From assembly GCA_013815395.1 (NCBI GenBank), contig JACDGH010000019.1, positions 1 through 18,051 on the forward strand: a stretch of DNA of 18,051 bases. Direction: 5' to 3'. The position numbers and the translations under genes are program-made. This document shows positions 1 through 8,039 of this stretch, in pieces. Position 1 is the first letter of the stretch. Each line of letters begins with the position of its first letter. This stretch comes from Parachlamydiaceae bacterium. Lineage in GTDB: Bacteria; Chlamydiota; Chlamydiia; Chlamydiales; Parachlamydiaceae. The notes under the pieces are model-generated. The model was not told where the DNA came from and did no database searches. It worked only from the letters and a program-made list of their open reading frames with translations.

Positions 1-1852
1 CTACTTTACCTGCAATTTCTACAAAAGGGGTGGATTGAAAAGCTGGTGATCTTAAATCTTCAATGGAATCTAATTTCCTTAATTTTTCTAAAGCTTTTTC
101 ACTATTTGGCATTTGCGCTAATTCGCACTGTTTAAAAGCGCTTGTCATGACTGTTAGATATAGGCCAACAACAGCTCCAGGTTGCCAACCCAAAACCTTG
201 ACCATGGATTCAACTTTTGGATTTTTTGCACAAAGAGTATCATAAATGGATTTAAGTCCTGGGCTCTTGTCTAAAGATTGTGAGACAGGGTCAAGAAAAT
301 CGTAAGCGCTTTTCAAGGCGATGAACAAATTGTTAGCCTGTTTAAGATAAATTTGATCGCTAATTACCCCTTTAAGTAGTAAATCCTCTTTATCAACAAT
401 AGCTTTTCTATCTTTATCCAAAATATTAAATACCATTTCACTGCATTGATTTGTTAGTTCATGACATTTGATTATATCATCTGCCATGATGGTATTTTTT
501 TCTTTCAGTAAATTAATTTCACTAATTACTTTAGTACTATCTATATTTTCTTTTCCGTAGGTCCTAATTGCTGTTTCCAGATTTCCTTGAAGGGATATAA
601 TTTTATTGCTATTTTCCTCGATTTCTTTTTTCAATTCTATAGACTTTTCCTTTAATTTCAAACTGCTTGCAATTAGTTCGTCCCCTGCACCTTTTATGGC
701 TTGTAGCTTAGCCTTATCATAGGATTTTTTCGAACTTATATATAATTCATTATACGTAATTCCTGAACTTTTATTTTTTTTAATGGCATTTAAAACATCA
801 ATTCTACTATTTATTTTTTCAAGTTTAGTCTCTAAATCTTTAATATTATGCGAAGAAGTATCATAATCATCTTTTAAATTTTCAAGATTATTTGTCAGCA
901 TTTTCTTTTGAGAATATAACCCTTCGATATCCTTTTTAGACTCCATTACTGATGAAGATATCGCTGCCTTTGCAGGATCAGGCGATGTCAATAAGGTGTC
1001 CACAAGCTCTTGTTCTGCTGCGTGGATGGAAGATGATAAAACCGCAATTTGCTCTTTCACATCATTAATTTGACCTTTTAAGAGTTCAAATTGTTTATTA
1101 GCTTCATCAACTTTAATTTTATTTTTTCCAATTTTCCCTTTGAGAGACATGATTTCTTTATCTACCATAACAGGATCTTCTTCTAAACGCTCGCCTAAGG
1201 TTTTATTAATATTTTGGGTGGACTTTTCCCCATCAATTAATTCAGACGCTATTTTTGCTATTATAATTAATTTTATTAAATGTCCTAACCACGCTTTCCC
1301 CTTGTTAGATTGCATAAATAATTGAGCATAATCCGTCCTTCCTTCTTCAGCACCGATATCGGGCTTGGCACGAGTTGTATAAGCTCTTCTATTTCGAGAA
1401 ATATCGCCCTTTAGGACACGCATATCCCCTAGTGCCGAAGTAAATGCTTGCCCAGGCTTAACGGGTTTATTTGACCTTAATGAGACAGCTTTAGTCTTCT
1501 TATCCTTAGATTTTACACCTTTCGCAGTTTCTAATTCTTCGGCTGCTTCATTAAATAACTGTTTAATGTATGGTTCTTGGGTTTCCGTCTCGACCGACCA
1601 AGATGTATCTAAATCTTTGGGCTCATGAACATATTTCGGTTTATTTAGATTAACTTGAGAATAAACTTGCACTGTTTTTGTATCAGAGGGTGAAAGCTTT
1701 ACTTTTTGGACAATTTGCTGGGCCTCTGCCGCAGCTAGGGTAGCTTCTGCTGAGCTTTCTACAGATCCTTGCCCAGGAGTTGATACTTGTTTCGGTCCGG
1801 GTATATGGTGGACCAAACTTGCTCCAATTCTTGTTCCAATTCTTGATACCAT
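1..1852 (-). CDS. Large coiled-coil protein of unknown function (3' end beyond window)
   Basis: An open frame runs without a stop from an ATG at 1852 to the left edge, giving 617 residues with no C-terminus. The start is supported by a GAGG Shine-Dalgarno five bases upstream and an in-frame TAA just before that. I do not recognise the family. The first ~180 residues are polar, Ser/Ala/Pro-rich and lack a signal peptide. Residues ~187-203 form a short hydrophobic stretch (AWLGHLIKLIIIAKIA). Residues ~210-450 are rich in Lys, Glu, Leu and Asn with heptad-like spacing, so a long coiled coil is likely. The visible end is mixed helical sequence. A leaderless, Ser-rich N-terminus followed by coiled coil is seen in chlamydial type III effectors and inclusion proteins, but that role is only inference. 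The AT-rich upstream region isolates it from its neighbours. Confidence 0.85.
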   Translation of the reverse strand, partial: MVSRIGTRIGASLVHHIPGPKQVSTPGQGSVESSAEATLAAAEAQQIVQKVKLSPSDTKTVQVYSQVNLNKPKYVHEPKDLDTSWSVETETQEPYIKQLFNEAAEELETAKGVKSKDKKTKAVSLRSNKPVKPGQAFTSALGDMRVLKGDISRNRRAYTTRAKPDIGAEEGRTDYAQLFMQSNKGKAWLGHLIKLIIIAKIASELIDGEKSTQNINKTLGERLEEDPVMVDKEIMSLKGKIGKNKIKVDEANKQFELLKGQINDVKEQIAVLSSSIHAAEQELVDTLLTSPDPAKAAISSSVMESKKDIEGLYSQKKMLTNNLENLKDDYDTSSHNIKDLETKLEKINSRIDVLNAIKKNKSSGITYNELYISSKKSYDKAKLQAIKGAGDELIASSLKLKEKSIELKKEIEENSNKIISLQGNLETAIRTYGKENIDSTKVISEINLLKEKNTIMADDIIKCHELTNQCSEMVFNILDKDRKAIVDKEDLLLKGVISDQIYLKQANNLFIALKSAYDFLDPVSQSLDKSPGLKSIYDTLCAKNPKVESMVKVLGWQPGAVVGLYLTVMTSAFKQCELAQMPNSEKALEKLRKLDSIEDLRSPAFQSTPFVEIAGKV

Positions 1853-2754
1853 AATAACCTCGTTTTAATAGAGATGATTTTATGATTAAAAACAATTATG
1901 CAAAAAATTAATTATCATTCATATACATATATTTATTATATTATTAAATTTAATATATAAACAAATTAAATATTTTATAATGGTATTAAAACAATACAGT
2001 AAATAGTTAAAACTTAGTTAAAAGAAAATCTAAAAAGATAGGATGATGGGAGTATTTCATGAAAAAATGGTTCTTGGGAAGAATTGGGGTGAGGTAAAAT
2101 TAAAAGGTTTACACAGAAATGGACTTGATGGGTGGTATTAACGGATTCGATAAGATGATGAATATTTCGTAATGACTCTATACGGCCTGTCCATGTCGTC
2201 CCCCTTCTATACGTTTTAGAGGATAAGGGGGAACGCAGACACAGGGAGAAACCGGAAACGCTGAGAACTAAATTAGTAAATACAATAAAATATAGTTTAA
2301 AGAAGAGCGACAAAATTAGGAGTTCTATTTAGCTTGAATTTGTAAGTTTGATCTAATAATTTTTTAAATCCCCTCGCCTATAAATTACTGATAACTAACT
2401 TTAGTTCTCGGCGCCTACGCGTTTCTCCCCCTCTCTTCGTTTCCTCTTAGCCTCTAAAACGTATTAAACTACCCTAAGAAATCCAGCCCCCAATTCTTTC
2501 CGAGTACCAAAAAAATCATCTCAGAATAGTAACTCATTATGGTTTTTTTTTGAAAAGTGCCTATCGAAGATTTGAATCATTTGCTGGTAATTTGTTTAGC
2601 AGTGCTAGATAAACCATCCAATTTGAAATTTATGTCATTGATTGTTAATGTTTTCTTGGAAGAAATAACCAATGTAACTATCTTTTTATTGACTTAATAT
2701 TTAAAAAATGTTTCTTTAAGCACGAAGACGACAAAAATTTTTTATAGGTTTTAC
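1853..2754. other. Long AT-rich intergenic stretch
   Basis: About 900 bases between divergent genes hold no convincing gene. Positions ~1880-2035 are almost pure A/T. A 99-codon minus-strand frame (2014-2313) exists, but it has no Shine-Dalgarno and no recognisable protein, and one arm of the inverted repeat described separately lies inside it. A possible promoter for the collagen-like gene is TTGGAA-N17-TATCTT at 2656-2684; both boxes are weak matches. Confidence 0.5.
2209..2464. repeat. Diverged 62-bp inverted repeat around a 131-bp centre
   Basis: The reverse complement of 2209-2270 aligns with 2402-2464 with 11 mismatches and one gap. Both arms begin with TAGTTCTC, share GTTTCTCC in the middle and end with the identical CCTCTAAAACGTAT. 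The arms are far more GC-rich than their surroundings. The divergence indicates an old duplication-inversion or a decayed mobile or hairpin element. I see no transposase between the arms. Confidence 0.75.
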
Positions 2755-3603
2755 ATGATTTCACGTATCTGTAGCATGCTAATGATCTTAGCGATACCTT
2801 TGTCAGCAACTTCTAAACTCGAGAGTGTAGAAGCAAAGGAATTTCAAAATCCCTATTCGTCGGAAATTCAAGACGAACTACTTATTTTAAACAAAAAATT
2901 TGTTACTTGTGTGGGATGCAACAGCTGCCGAAAAAGTGTTTCGGGAGCTGAATTAGTCCAACAAGTGCAAAAGATTCTTAGGGAGAGAATATTTCTGCTC
3001 CCGCAATTTCAGCAACTCGTTGCACAACAAATTGTTATAGCCAACCTTTCTAATCCGGAAGTTATCGCTGCGTTGACACAGATTATCACTAGCAGTGGGA
3101 TCGGAGGTCCAACCGGACCTATGGGACCTCCAGGACCAGCAGGGGGCCCAGCGGGGGTAACTGGTGCAACAGGCGCAACGGGTGCTGCAGGCGGAATTCT
3201 AGATTATGCTTATATTTATAATGAAGGCGCTCAAGTGATACCTCTCGAAGCAGATATCACATTTGATTCAAATGGCCCTATATCCTCGGGATTTACACAT
3301 GCCCCCGGTACTTCAACAATTATGTTCACTAACGCCGGAATATATAAGGTGGAGTTTTCTATTTCTGGTGTGGAGCCTAATCAATTTACAATGTTTTTAA
3401 ATGGAGCAGCAGTTTCTGGAGCGACCTATGGTTCAGGTGCGGGTACTCAACAAAATTGCGGACAAATGATCTGGACTATGAGTGCAGGTGATGTGCTTAC
3501 ATTGCGAAATCACACTTCCACTGCAGCGGTCACCTTACAAACTTTATCAGGTGGCACTGTGTTTAATGCAAATGCGTCTATTTCTATTCTAAAATTAAAT
3601 TGA
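2755..3603 (+). CDS. Secreted collagen-like protein with BclA/C1q-type C-terminal domain
   Basis: The 282-residue product has a hydrophobic N-terminus (about 1-20) that looks like a signal peptide. A small Cys cluster follows (TCVGCNSC, 51-58), then a helical Gln/Leu-rich segment (65-112). Residues ~118-145 form a short collagen-like stretch of about nine Gly-X-Y triplets (GPTGPMGPPGPA, then GVTGATGAT), interrupted by one extra residue at the GG. Residues ~148-282 resemble the jelly-roll head of Bacillus BclA exosporium proteins (segments YAYIYN, FTNAGIYKVEFSISG, ending SISILKLN). In that family the heads trimerise and the collagen part is a stalk; here trimerisation is inferred. The next gene starts 24 bases on, so the two are probably co-transcribed. 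The Shine-Dalgarno is weak. The domain mix suggests horizontal acquisition. Confidence 0.85.
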   Translation: MISRICSMLMILAIPLSATSKLESVEAKEFQNPYSSEIQDELLILNKKFVTCVGCNSCRKSVSGAELVQQVQKILRERIFLLPQFQQLVAQQIVIANLSNPEVIAALTQIITSSGIGGPTGPMGPPGPAGGPAGVTGATGATGAAGGILDYAYIYNEGAQVIPLEADITFDSNGPISSGFTHAPGTSTIMFTNAGIYKVEFSISGVEPNQFTMFLNGAAVSGATYGSGAGTQQNCGQMIWTMSAGDVLTLRNHTSTAAVTLQTLSGGTVFNANASISILKLN

Positions 3604-3627
3604 GCCCATAACAGAGGACAAGGCATC

Positions 3628-4677
3628 ATGAAAACATTTAGAAAAATACAAATTGCCATGACTCTCTTATTGGCAACATCATCGAGTTATGCATACGAAG
3701 ATTATGGCAACATACCATCATCTGTAAACTTTGGTGATGCACAGTGTTGTGAATCTACTTGCTGTGAATCTACTTGCTGCGGTAAAGGGTTTATTAGCGC
3801 CGATTTTTTATATTGGAGAACTTTTGAAGATGGGCTAGATGATTGTTTTCCGCTAGAGGATCTTGATCAGTTTACTTCTAGTGGGAGAGTCGAAACCCGT
3901 TTTATAGGAAAAGGAAGAGATCCACATTTTAATTGGAATCCGGGTTTTCGTATCGGTGCCGGATATCAATTTGGTAGCGGTATCGATGTAGCGATATTTT
4001 TTACCGATTTCCATTCCCGTTCAAATCGAAATAGAAAAGAGCATACAAATGGAAATAATCATAACAAACGTCATTGGAAACTAGACTTGGACGTTATCGA
4101 TGTAACCATTGGGCGAGAATTTAATTTAGGAACTTGTTTTACATGGAGGCCTTTCGGAGGATTGCGCGGAGTAAGAATCGAACAAAAGCTTCGCACAAAC
4201 TTTTCAAATTTTGAAAATTTTTCTGATGGACCAAACTCTTCCGCAATTTTTTCAGATTCAATATCTTCAAAAGGTTCATCCGGTGATCTTTCCTCTTCGC
4301 ACACCCCAGGTAAACAAAGATTTTTAGGGATCGGACCTTTGGTGGGGCTTGGAGGAGATTGGAATATTGGAAAAGGTTTTAGCATTTATGCTAATGCTTC
4401 CTATGCATTTTTGTATGGACGTTTTCATGTTGATTTGCAGGACTCTGATATTTTTCTATACGGAACAGAATTTTGTAGCGTAAAGAAAAATCTAGACACC
4501 TGCCAATCTGTATTTGACGCTCAAATAGGAATACAATGGCAGACATGTTATTGCAGTAATATTATTTGGGTGAAATTAGGATTAGAACATCATCAGTATT
4601 TTAATCAAAACCGAATTGGTAGCTATGGTGACTTATGTCTAGATGGTCCAAGTTTATCTATCGGAATAGAATTTTAA
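3628..4677 (+). CDS. Cysteine-rich outer-membrane beta-barrel protein (MOMP/Lpg1974-like)
   Basis: The 349-residue product has a clear signal peptide (about 1-22, ending SSSYA). After it comes a run of cysteine pairs, C40C41-EST-C45C46-EST-C50C51. The rest alternates in beta-strand fashion with many Gly and aromatic residues, and it ends in SIGIEF; a terminal Phe is the usual BAM recognition signal of outer-membrane barrels. The block GFISADFLYWR followed by GFRIGAGYQF resembles the Lpg1974/Legionella MOMP family, to which Parachlamydiaceae porin-like Pom proteins may be related. A strong Shine-Dalgarno (AGAGGACAAGG) precedes the start. The N-terminal Cys pairs are placed to form intermolecular disulfides, as in the chlamydial outer-membrane complex. 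Porin function is inferred. Co-transcription with the collagen-like gene is likely. Confidence 0.8.
   Translation: MKTFRKIQIAMTLLLATSSSYAYEDYGNIPSSVNFGDAQCCESTCCESTCCGKGFISADFLYWRTFEDGLDDCFPLEDLDQFTSSGRVETRFIGKGRDPHFNWNPGFRIGAGYQFGSGIDVAIFFTDFHSRSNRNRKEHTNGNNHNKRHWKLDLDVIDVTIGREFNLGTCFTWRPFGGLRGVRIEQKLRTNFSNFENFSDGPNSSAIFSDSISSKGSSGDLSSSHTPGKQRFLGIGPLVGLGGDWNIGKGFSIYANASYAFLYGRFHVDLQDSDIFLYGTEFCSVKKNLDTCQSVFDAQIGIQWQTCYCSNIIWVKLGLEHHQYFNQNRIGSYGDLCLDGPSLSIGIEF
3748..3777 (+). repeat. Perfect 15-bp tandem duplication encoding the CCEST repeat
   Basis: The unit TGTGAATCTACTTGC occurs twice back to back within the barrel-protein gene and encodes the repeated Cys-Glu-Ser-Thr-Cys block. The two copies are identical at DNA level, which points to recent or slippage-prone expansion that changes the number of cysteines. 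Confidence 0.9.
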
Positions 4678-4691
4678 TATAATCGCTTCAG

Positions 4692-4739
4692 ATACCGCTT
4701 ATTCTTAAAGGGACATAATTTCTCAAGAATAAGCGGTAT
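4692..4739 (+). terminator. Hairpin terminator between convergent genes
   Basis: A perfect 15-bp stem (4692-4706 with 4725-4739, ATACCGCTTATTCTT and its complement) with an 18-base loop starts 15 bases after the barrel-protein stop. The following T-rich tract is modest (TTCTGATTAAT). It lies between convergent genes and may also serve the symporter on the other strand. Confidence 0.75.
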
Positions 4740-4792
4740 TTCTGATTAATAAAAAATATGAGTACTGCACATACTTTCATAAAATTATAGCA

Positions 4793-6175
4793 TCACCCTA
4801 AATTGAATTCTGCTTCTGCCTCAGCTTTGCTTTTAGTAGCACCTTCTTTAGTGCCCACTACAATTGAATCAAGATTGTATGAGATTTCATGGCGCAGAAC
4901 AAAAATCCCCCAACTATTGATGATTAACAAAAATCCCCCGGCAATGGCCATGACTGATTGTGCTAAAATAGTGTCAAAGAATGAAAAGAAGGTAAGCACA
5001 GATATAGCGTAAAGATAATAGAGGCCACGGCCATACTTAGGCATTAAGTATTCTGCGCATTTAAGTCCAACACACAAATAAGCATTGATAGTGGCATAGC
5101 CTACCAAAAATAAAAAGAGGGGCATAAATAAATGCATGTAAGGGAAGTATTTACTCAGAGCCATTTGTACTAACATAATCCCATCCACGGGCTCTTGCCA
5201 AACTCCAGTAACTAAAATAAGCATTACACTTGTCGTGCATATCACAAAAGTGTCCATAAAAATTTCAAAAATCACCAAGGAGGCTTGTTTTTCAGGAATT
5301 GGTGTACTAGACTCAGAGTGAATTACAGAAGCATATCCTATGCCAATATCACCACTATAACAGCCTCTACGGATGCCATGGGACATTGCCAGCATGAGCG
5401 TGCTTCCTGCAAAACCTCCGAGAGCGGCATGACCATTGAAGGCCGACGAAATAATTAAGTTAAAGACGGAGGGTATCTGCTGTATATTATTAACAAGAAC
5501 CCATAGTCCCATGCCAGCATAAATCGAGACAAATAAAGGAATTAGAAAAGTAGAAATGCTTCCTACCCGCTTTACACCACCGCTACCAGCAAACAATATT
5601 AACATTAAAAATATTGCCGAAACGGCATAGAAATTTAAGCCTAAATTCGTTGAAATACTATTAGTCAATACGCTAAATTGATATATTTCCACTCCGTATA
5701 CACAAAGTAAGCAACACACAATTGTAGATATCCATGGCTTGTCCAAGACATGTCGCATGTAATACATTGGACCGCCAGTAAACCCTCCGTTACCATCTTC
5801 TACACGATATTTCATGCCTAAATAGACTTCGCCGTATTTTACAACTGCACCAGCTAAAGCGGTCATCCAAATCCAAAATAGAGCTCCTGGCCCTCCAATT
5901 TGAACAGCAGTGCACACGCCGACAACATTACCGACACCTACCCCTCCACCAATACTTGCAAAAAAAACTTTTAAAGGAGAGATTCCATTTGGACCGCAGG
6001 ATGAACCGTTAAAAACACATATAAAATTTTTAATAACAACAGGAAGCTTGCGAACTTGGAAAAAATTTGAATTGTACGTTAAGATAATGCCTAATAATAG
6101 AATTAGAGGCACACCAATATAACCCCAAAGCACATTTTCTAATATGAATATAGAATCTACAAATTGGTTGAGCAT
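4793..6175 (-). CDS. Sodium:alanine/glycine symporter, AGCS family
   Basis: The 460-residue inner-membrane protein shows about ten hydrophobic helices and the AGCS hallmark: GNVVGV near residue 82, GGPGALFWIW near 94 and KYGE near 113. A second conserved block reads SGDIGIGYASVIHSES, followed by PIPEKQASLVIFEIFMDT. Family members carry small neutral amino acids (alanine, glycine, D-alanine) inward with Na+. For an intracellular bacterium this would be uptake from the host; exact substrate is not visible. I chose the ATG at 6175 (AAGGA four bases upstream). An in-frame TTG at 6205 also has an AGGA and would add ten residues. A good sigma70-like promoter lies ~120 bases upstream. Length matches the family. 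Confidence 0.93.
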   Translation of the reverse strand: MLNQFVDSIFILENVLWGYIGVPLILLLGIILTYNSNFFQVRKLPVVIKNFICVFNGSSCGPNGISPLKVFFASIGGGVGVGNVVGVCTAVQIGGPGALFWIWMTALAGAVVKYGEVYLGMKYRVEDGNGGFTGGPMYYMRHVLDKPWISTIVCCLLCVYGVEIYQFSVLTNSISTNLGLNFYAVSAIFLMLILFAGSGGVKRVGSISTFLIPLFVSIYAGMGLWVLVNNIQQIPSVFNLIISSAFNGHAALGGFAGSTLMLAMSHGIRRGCYSGDIGIGYASVIHSESSTPIPEKQASLVIFEIFMDTFVICTTSVMLILVTGVWQEPVDGIMLVQMALSKYFPYMHLFMPLFLFLVGYATINAYLCVGLKCAEYLMPKYGRGLYYLYAISVLTFFSFFDTILAQSVMAIAGGFLLIINSWGIFVLRHEISYNLDSIVVGTKEGATKSKAEAEAEFNLG

Positions 6176-6304
6176 TTGATCCTTAGTAGTGCTTATTGTT
6201 ATCAAATAATCCTGTTAAATCCGTTTCTAGGTTTATACCTGAACAATTTAGAAATCTGTATGCAATGGCAATAAACTACAAAAATTGCTTTTTTTAAAAA
6301 GATA

Positions 6305-6333
6305 AACATACACTATTATTTCTATTATGTCAA
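6305..6333 (-). promoter_or_regulatory. Sigma70-like promoter of the AGCS symporter
   Basis: On the minus strand, TTGACA (6328-6333, full consensus) is followed after 17 bases by TATGTT (6305-6310, four of six). Transcription would begin near 6298, leaving a leader of about 120 bases. Confidence 0.6.
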
Positions 6334-6334
6334 T

Positions 6335-6352
6335 ACCTGAATTTAGTCAGGT
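6335..6352. terminator. Short hairpin directly after the DTW-like gene
   Basis: ACCTGA (6335-6340) pairs with TCAGGT (6347-6352) around a six-base loop, immediately beyond the stop of the minus-strand gene ending at 6353 and just upstream of the symporter promoter. No T tract follows, so it is a weak terminator at best, or alternatively an operator for the symporter. Confidence 0.3.
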
Positions 6353-6823
6353 TTAATTTATCTTCAATAATTTATTATTTTCCATAAACTCCGTTTTCCA
6401 GTGATAATTCTCAAGTAATCTAGCCGTCTCACGACCCATTAGCCAATAGGCAATATAGATAGCTTCAATAGAGGCCAGCCCTCTTTCTGGCAGGGAACAA
6501 TCTTCTTGACGCCTCGGATAAGCAGTTCGAAATTCTGGAGGTAGACTGCGACGTTCTAATACAACTTGGTCATCGACAAAACGAACCATTTTTTCAGCAT
6601 AACGCCAAGTGGCATCCAGAATAAAAAGTCCAAGATGGCTATCGGCTGGACTAATCACAGGTCCTTCAAAATCTAACATGATGTAATTAGAAATATCGGG
6701 TAATTTACTATTAGGGTATGAGAAAAAATCAAAATCAGGACGCGATTCGAGTCCTCGTAAACTACATTTTTTAAGATTTTCGCGGCGATGTCGCAAGACA
6801 TATGTAGGAGGAAATGATTGCAT
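6353..6823 (-). CDS. DTW/Tsr3-like protein, probable aminocarboxypropyl (acp) transferase family
   Basis: The 156-residue product carries ISPADSH (57-63), a D-A-T-W motif (70-73) in LFILDATWRYAEKM, YPRR (102-105) and LASIEAIYIA (116-125). The order S-P-A-D, D-x-[ST]-W, then a basic loop and [LS]-S-x-E-A is typical of the DTW/Tsr3 superfamily, whose known members transfer the 3-amino-3-carboxypropyl group of SAM to uridine in tRNA (TapT/TuaA) or rRNA (Tsr3). The cysteines that bind zinc in TapT are absent; only C20 and C109 occur. The RNA target is therefore unknown. No Shine-Dalgarno is obvious before the ATG. It is transcribed divergently from the thioredoxin-like gene and lies upstream of the symporter on the same strand. 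Confidence 0.65.
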   Translation of the reverse strand: MQSFPPTYVLRHRRENLKKCSLRGLESRPDFDFFSYPNSKLPDISNYIMLDFEGPVISPADSHLGLFILDATWRYAEKMVRFVDDQVVLERRSLPPEFRTAYPRRQEDCSLPERGLASIEAIYIAYWLMGRETARLLENYHWKTEFMENNKLLKIN

Positions 6824-6945
6824 GATTACAAATAATTCAGTTAGTATAGGGTTTACACTTTTGCGGGCACAAATTGAGTCCGCATGAAGTTAGTTTAGCA
6901 TCATGTGTAAATTTTGGGTTCTAAAAACTTAATAAAGGATCAAAT

Positions 6946-8007
6946 ATGTTCAATAAATTGACAGCTTTACTTACAGCAATTTTGCTTCAGAGCTGGTTTT
7001 TGTGCTCAGCTGATGTGCAATCCATGCAATCTAAAGGATCAATAAAATGGTTCACAAATTATGAGGAGGCTGTACAGCAAGCCCGCTCAAGATCGCTACC
7101 TTTAATCATGTTTTTCACAGGATCCGATTGGTGTAGCTGGTGTAATAAAATTGATGAAGAAGCATTCGACACTAGAGATTTTGCGGACGCAGCAGGCAAT
7201 AAATTCGTATTTCTTAAACTAGATCTCCCTCTTTATTCCCCTCAAGATCCGCAAATCAAAGCTCAAAATAAGCAATTACAACAGAAGTTTAATGTTCGCA
7301 GTTTTCCTACAGTTATTGTATATGATGCACAGCAAAATCAACAGATTGGAACTACGGGATATCGCGCTGGTGGTGGGAAGCAATACGCAGCTTATCTTAA
7401 CAAAATGATCAGCGATTACTCCGGATATAAGCAAAAAATGGGAGCTATTGATAATGTTAAGCCGTCTGGCATCGAACTTAAACAACTCTATTGTCAGGCT
7501 AAAGAATTGGGCCTTAACAATGACGTCAACAAGATTATTAAATTGGGGATGGTTTCAAATCAATCCCTTTTTTTTCAAACAGAACGCTATCGTTTTCTGG
7601 CAACAGAAGGTCAAATCCATGGTCAAGAAGCCGCTGCTTTAAAGCAGCAGCTTCTTGCTGCTGATGCTAATAATGAACAACAAATACCTTATCATGTTGC
7701 GGTCATCGAATTCGAATCGATTTGTGAAGGAATGAGCAAAGAAAATTGCACGACAGAGTTAGCTATAGCCCCTCTAGTGGCGTACATTGAAAAATTTGGG
7801 ACGAAAGACAAAGAAAATCTTTGGCGCATACAAATGATTATTTCACAGGTTTATCTTGATAAAAATCAAATGTCTGAAGCCTTAAAATACGCTCAAAAAT
7901 CATACGATTCAGCCCCTGCTTCTGTGCAAGCCGATATTGCCGTAACGATTCAAAATATCAAAACTTTGACTTCAACAACCCCCTCTGCCGCAATTAGCAA
8001 AAAATAA
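6946..8007 (+). CDS. Periplasmic thioredoxin-fold protein with C-terminal helical-repeat extension
   Basis: The 353-residue product begins with a signal peptide (about 1-22, LTALLTAILLQSWFLCSA). Residues ~35-160 form a thioredoxin-like domain with the redox motif W-C-S-W-C (C63, C66) and the cis-proline segment SFPTV (P121). The FFTGSDWCSWC context matches thioredoxin_7/DsbD-gamma-like proteins. Chlamydiae carry an exported 'thioredoxin disulfide isomerase' of this type, thought to act on the disulfide-linked envelope. The C-terminal ~190 residues are helical and end in a TPR-like stretch (NQMSEALKYAQKSYDSAPAS), probably for protein contacts. AAAGGA precedes the ATG at a good distance. It may serve the Cys-rich envelope proteins such as the one encoded at 3628-4677, but that is inference. 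Confidence 0.85.
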   Translation: MFNKLTALLTAILLQSWFLCSADVQSMQSKGSIKWFTNYEEAVQQARSRSLPLIMFFTGSDWCSWCNKIDEEAFDTRDFADAAGNKFVFLKLDLPLYSPQDPQIKAQNKQLQQKFNVRSFPTVIVYDAQQNQQIGTTGYRAGGGKQYAAYLNKMISDYSGYKQKMGAIDNVKPSGIELKQLYCQAKELGLNNDVNKIIKLGMVSNQSLFFQTERYRFLATEGQIHGQEAAALKQQLLAADANNEQQIPYHVAVIEFESICEGMSKENCTTELAIAPLVAYIEKFGTKDKENLWRIQMIISQVYLDKNQMSEALKYAQKSYDSAPASVQADIAVTIQNIKTLTSTTPSAAISKK

Positions 8008-8039
8008 GTTCAAAATAAATCAGTCTAAGAAAAAACTAT

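Noticed and set aside
2014..2313. 99-codon minus-strand frame
   Set aside because: No Shine-Dalgarno, no recognisable protein, and one inverted-repeat arm lies inside it; likely chance.
6852..6911. 7-bp inverted repeat TTTACAC/GTGTAAA and GCGGG/TCCGC before the thioredoxin-like gene
   Set aside because: Short arms with little pairing in between; a promoter reading (TTGAGT-N16-TAGCAT) is possible but too weak to call.
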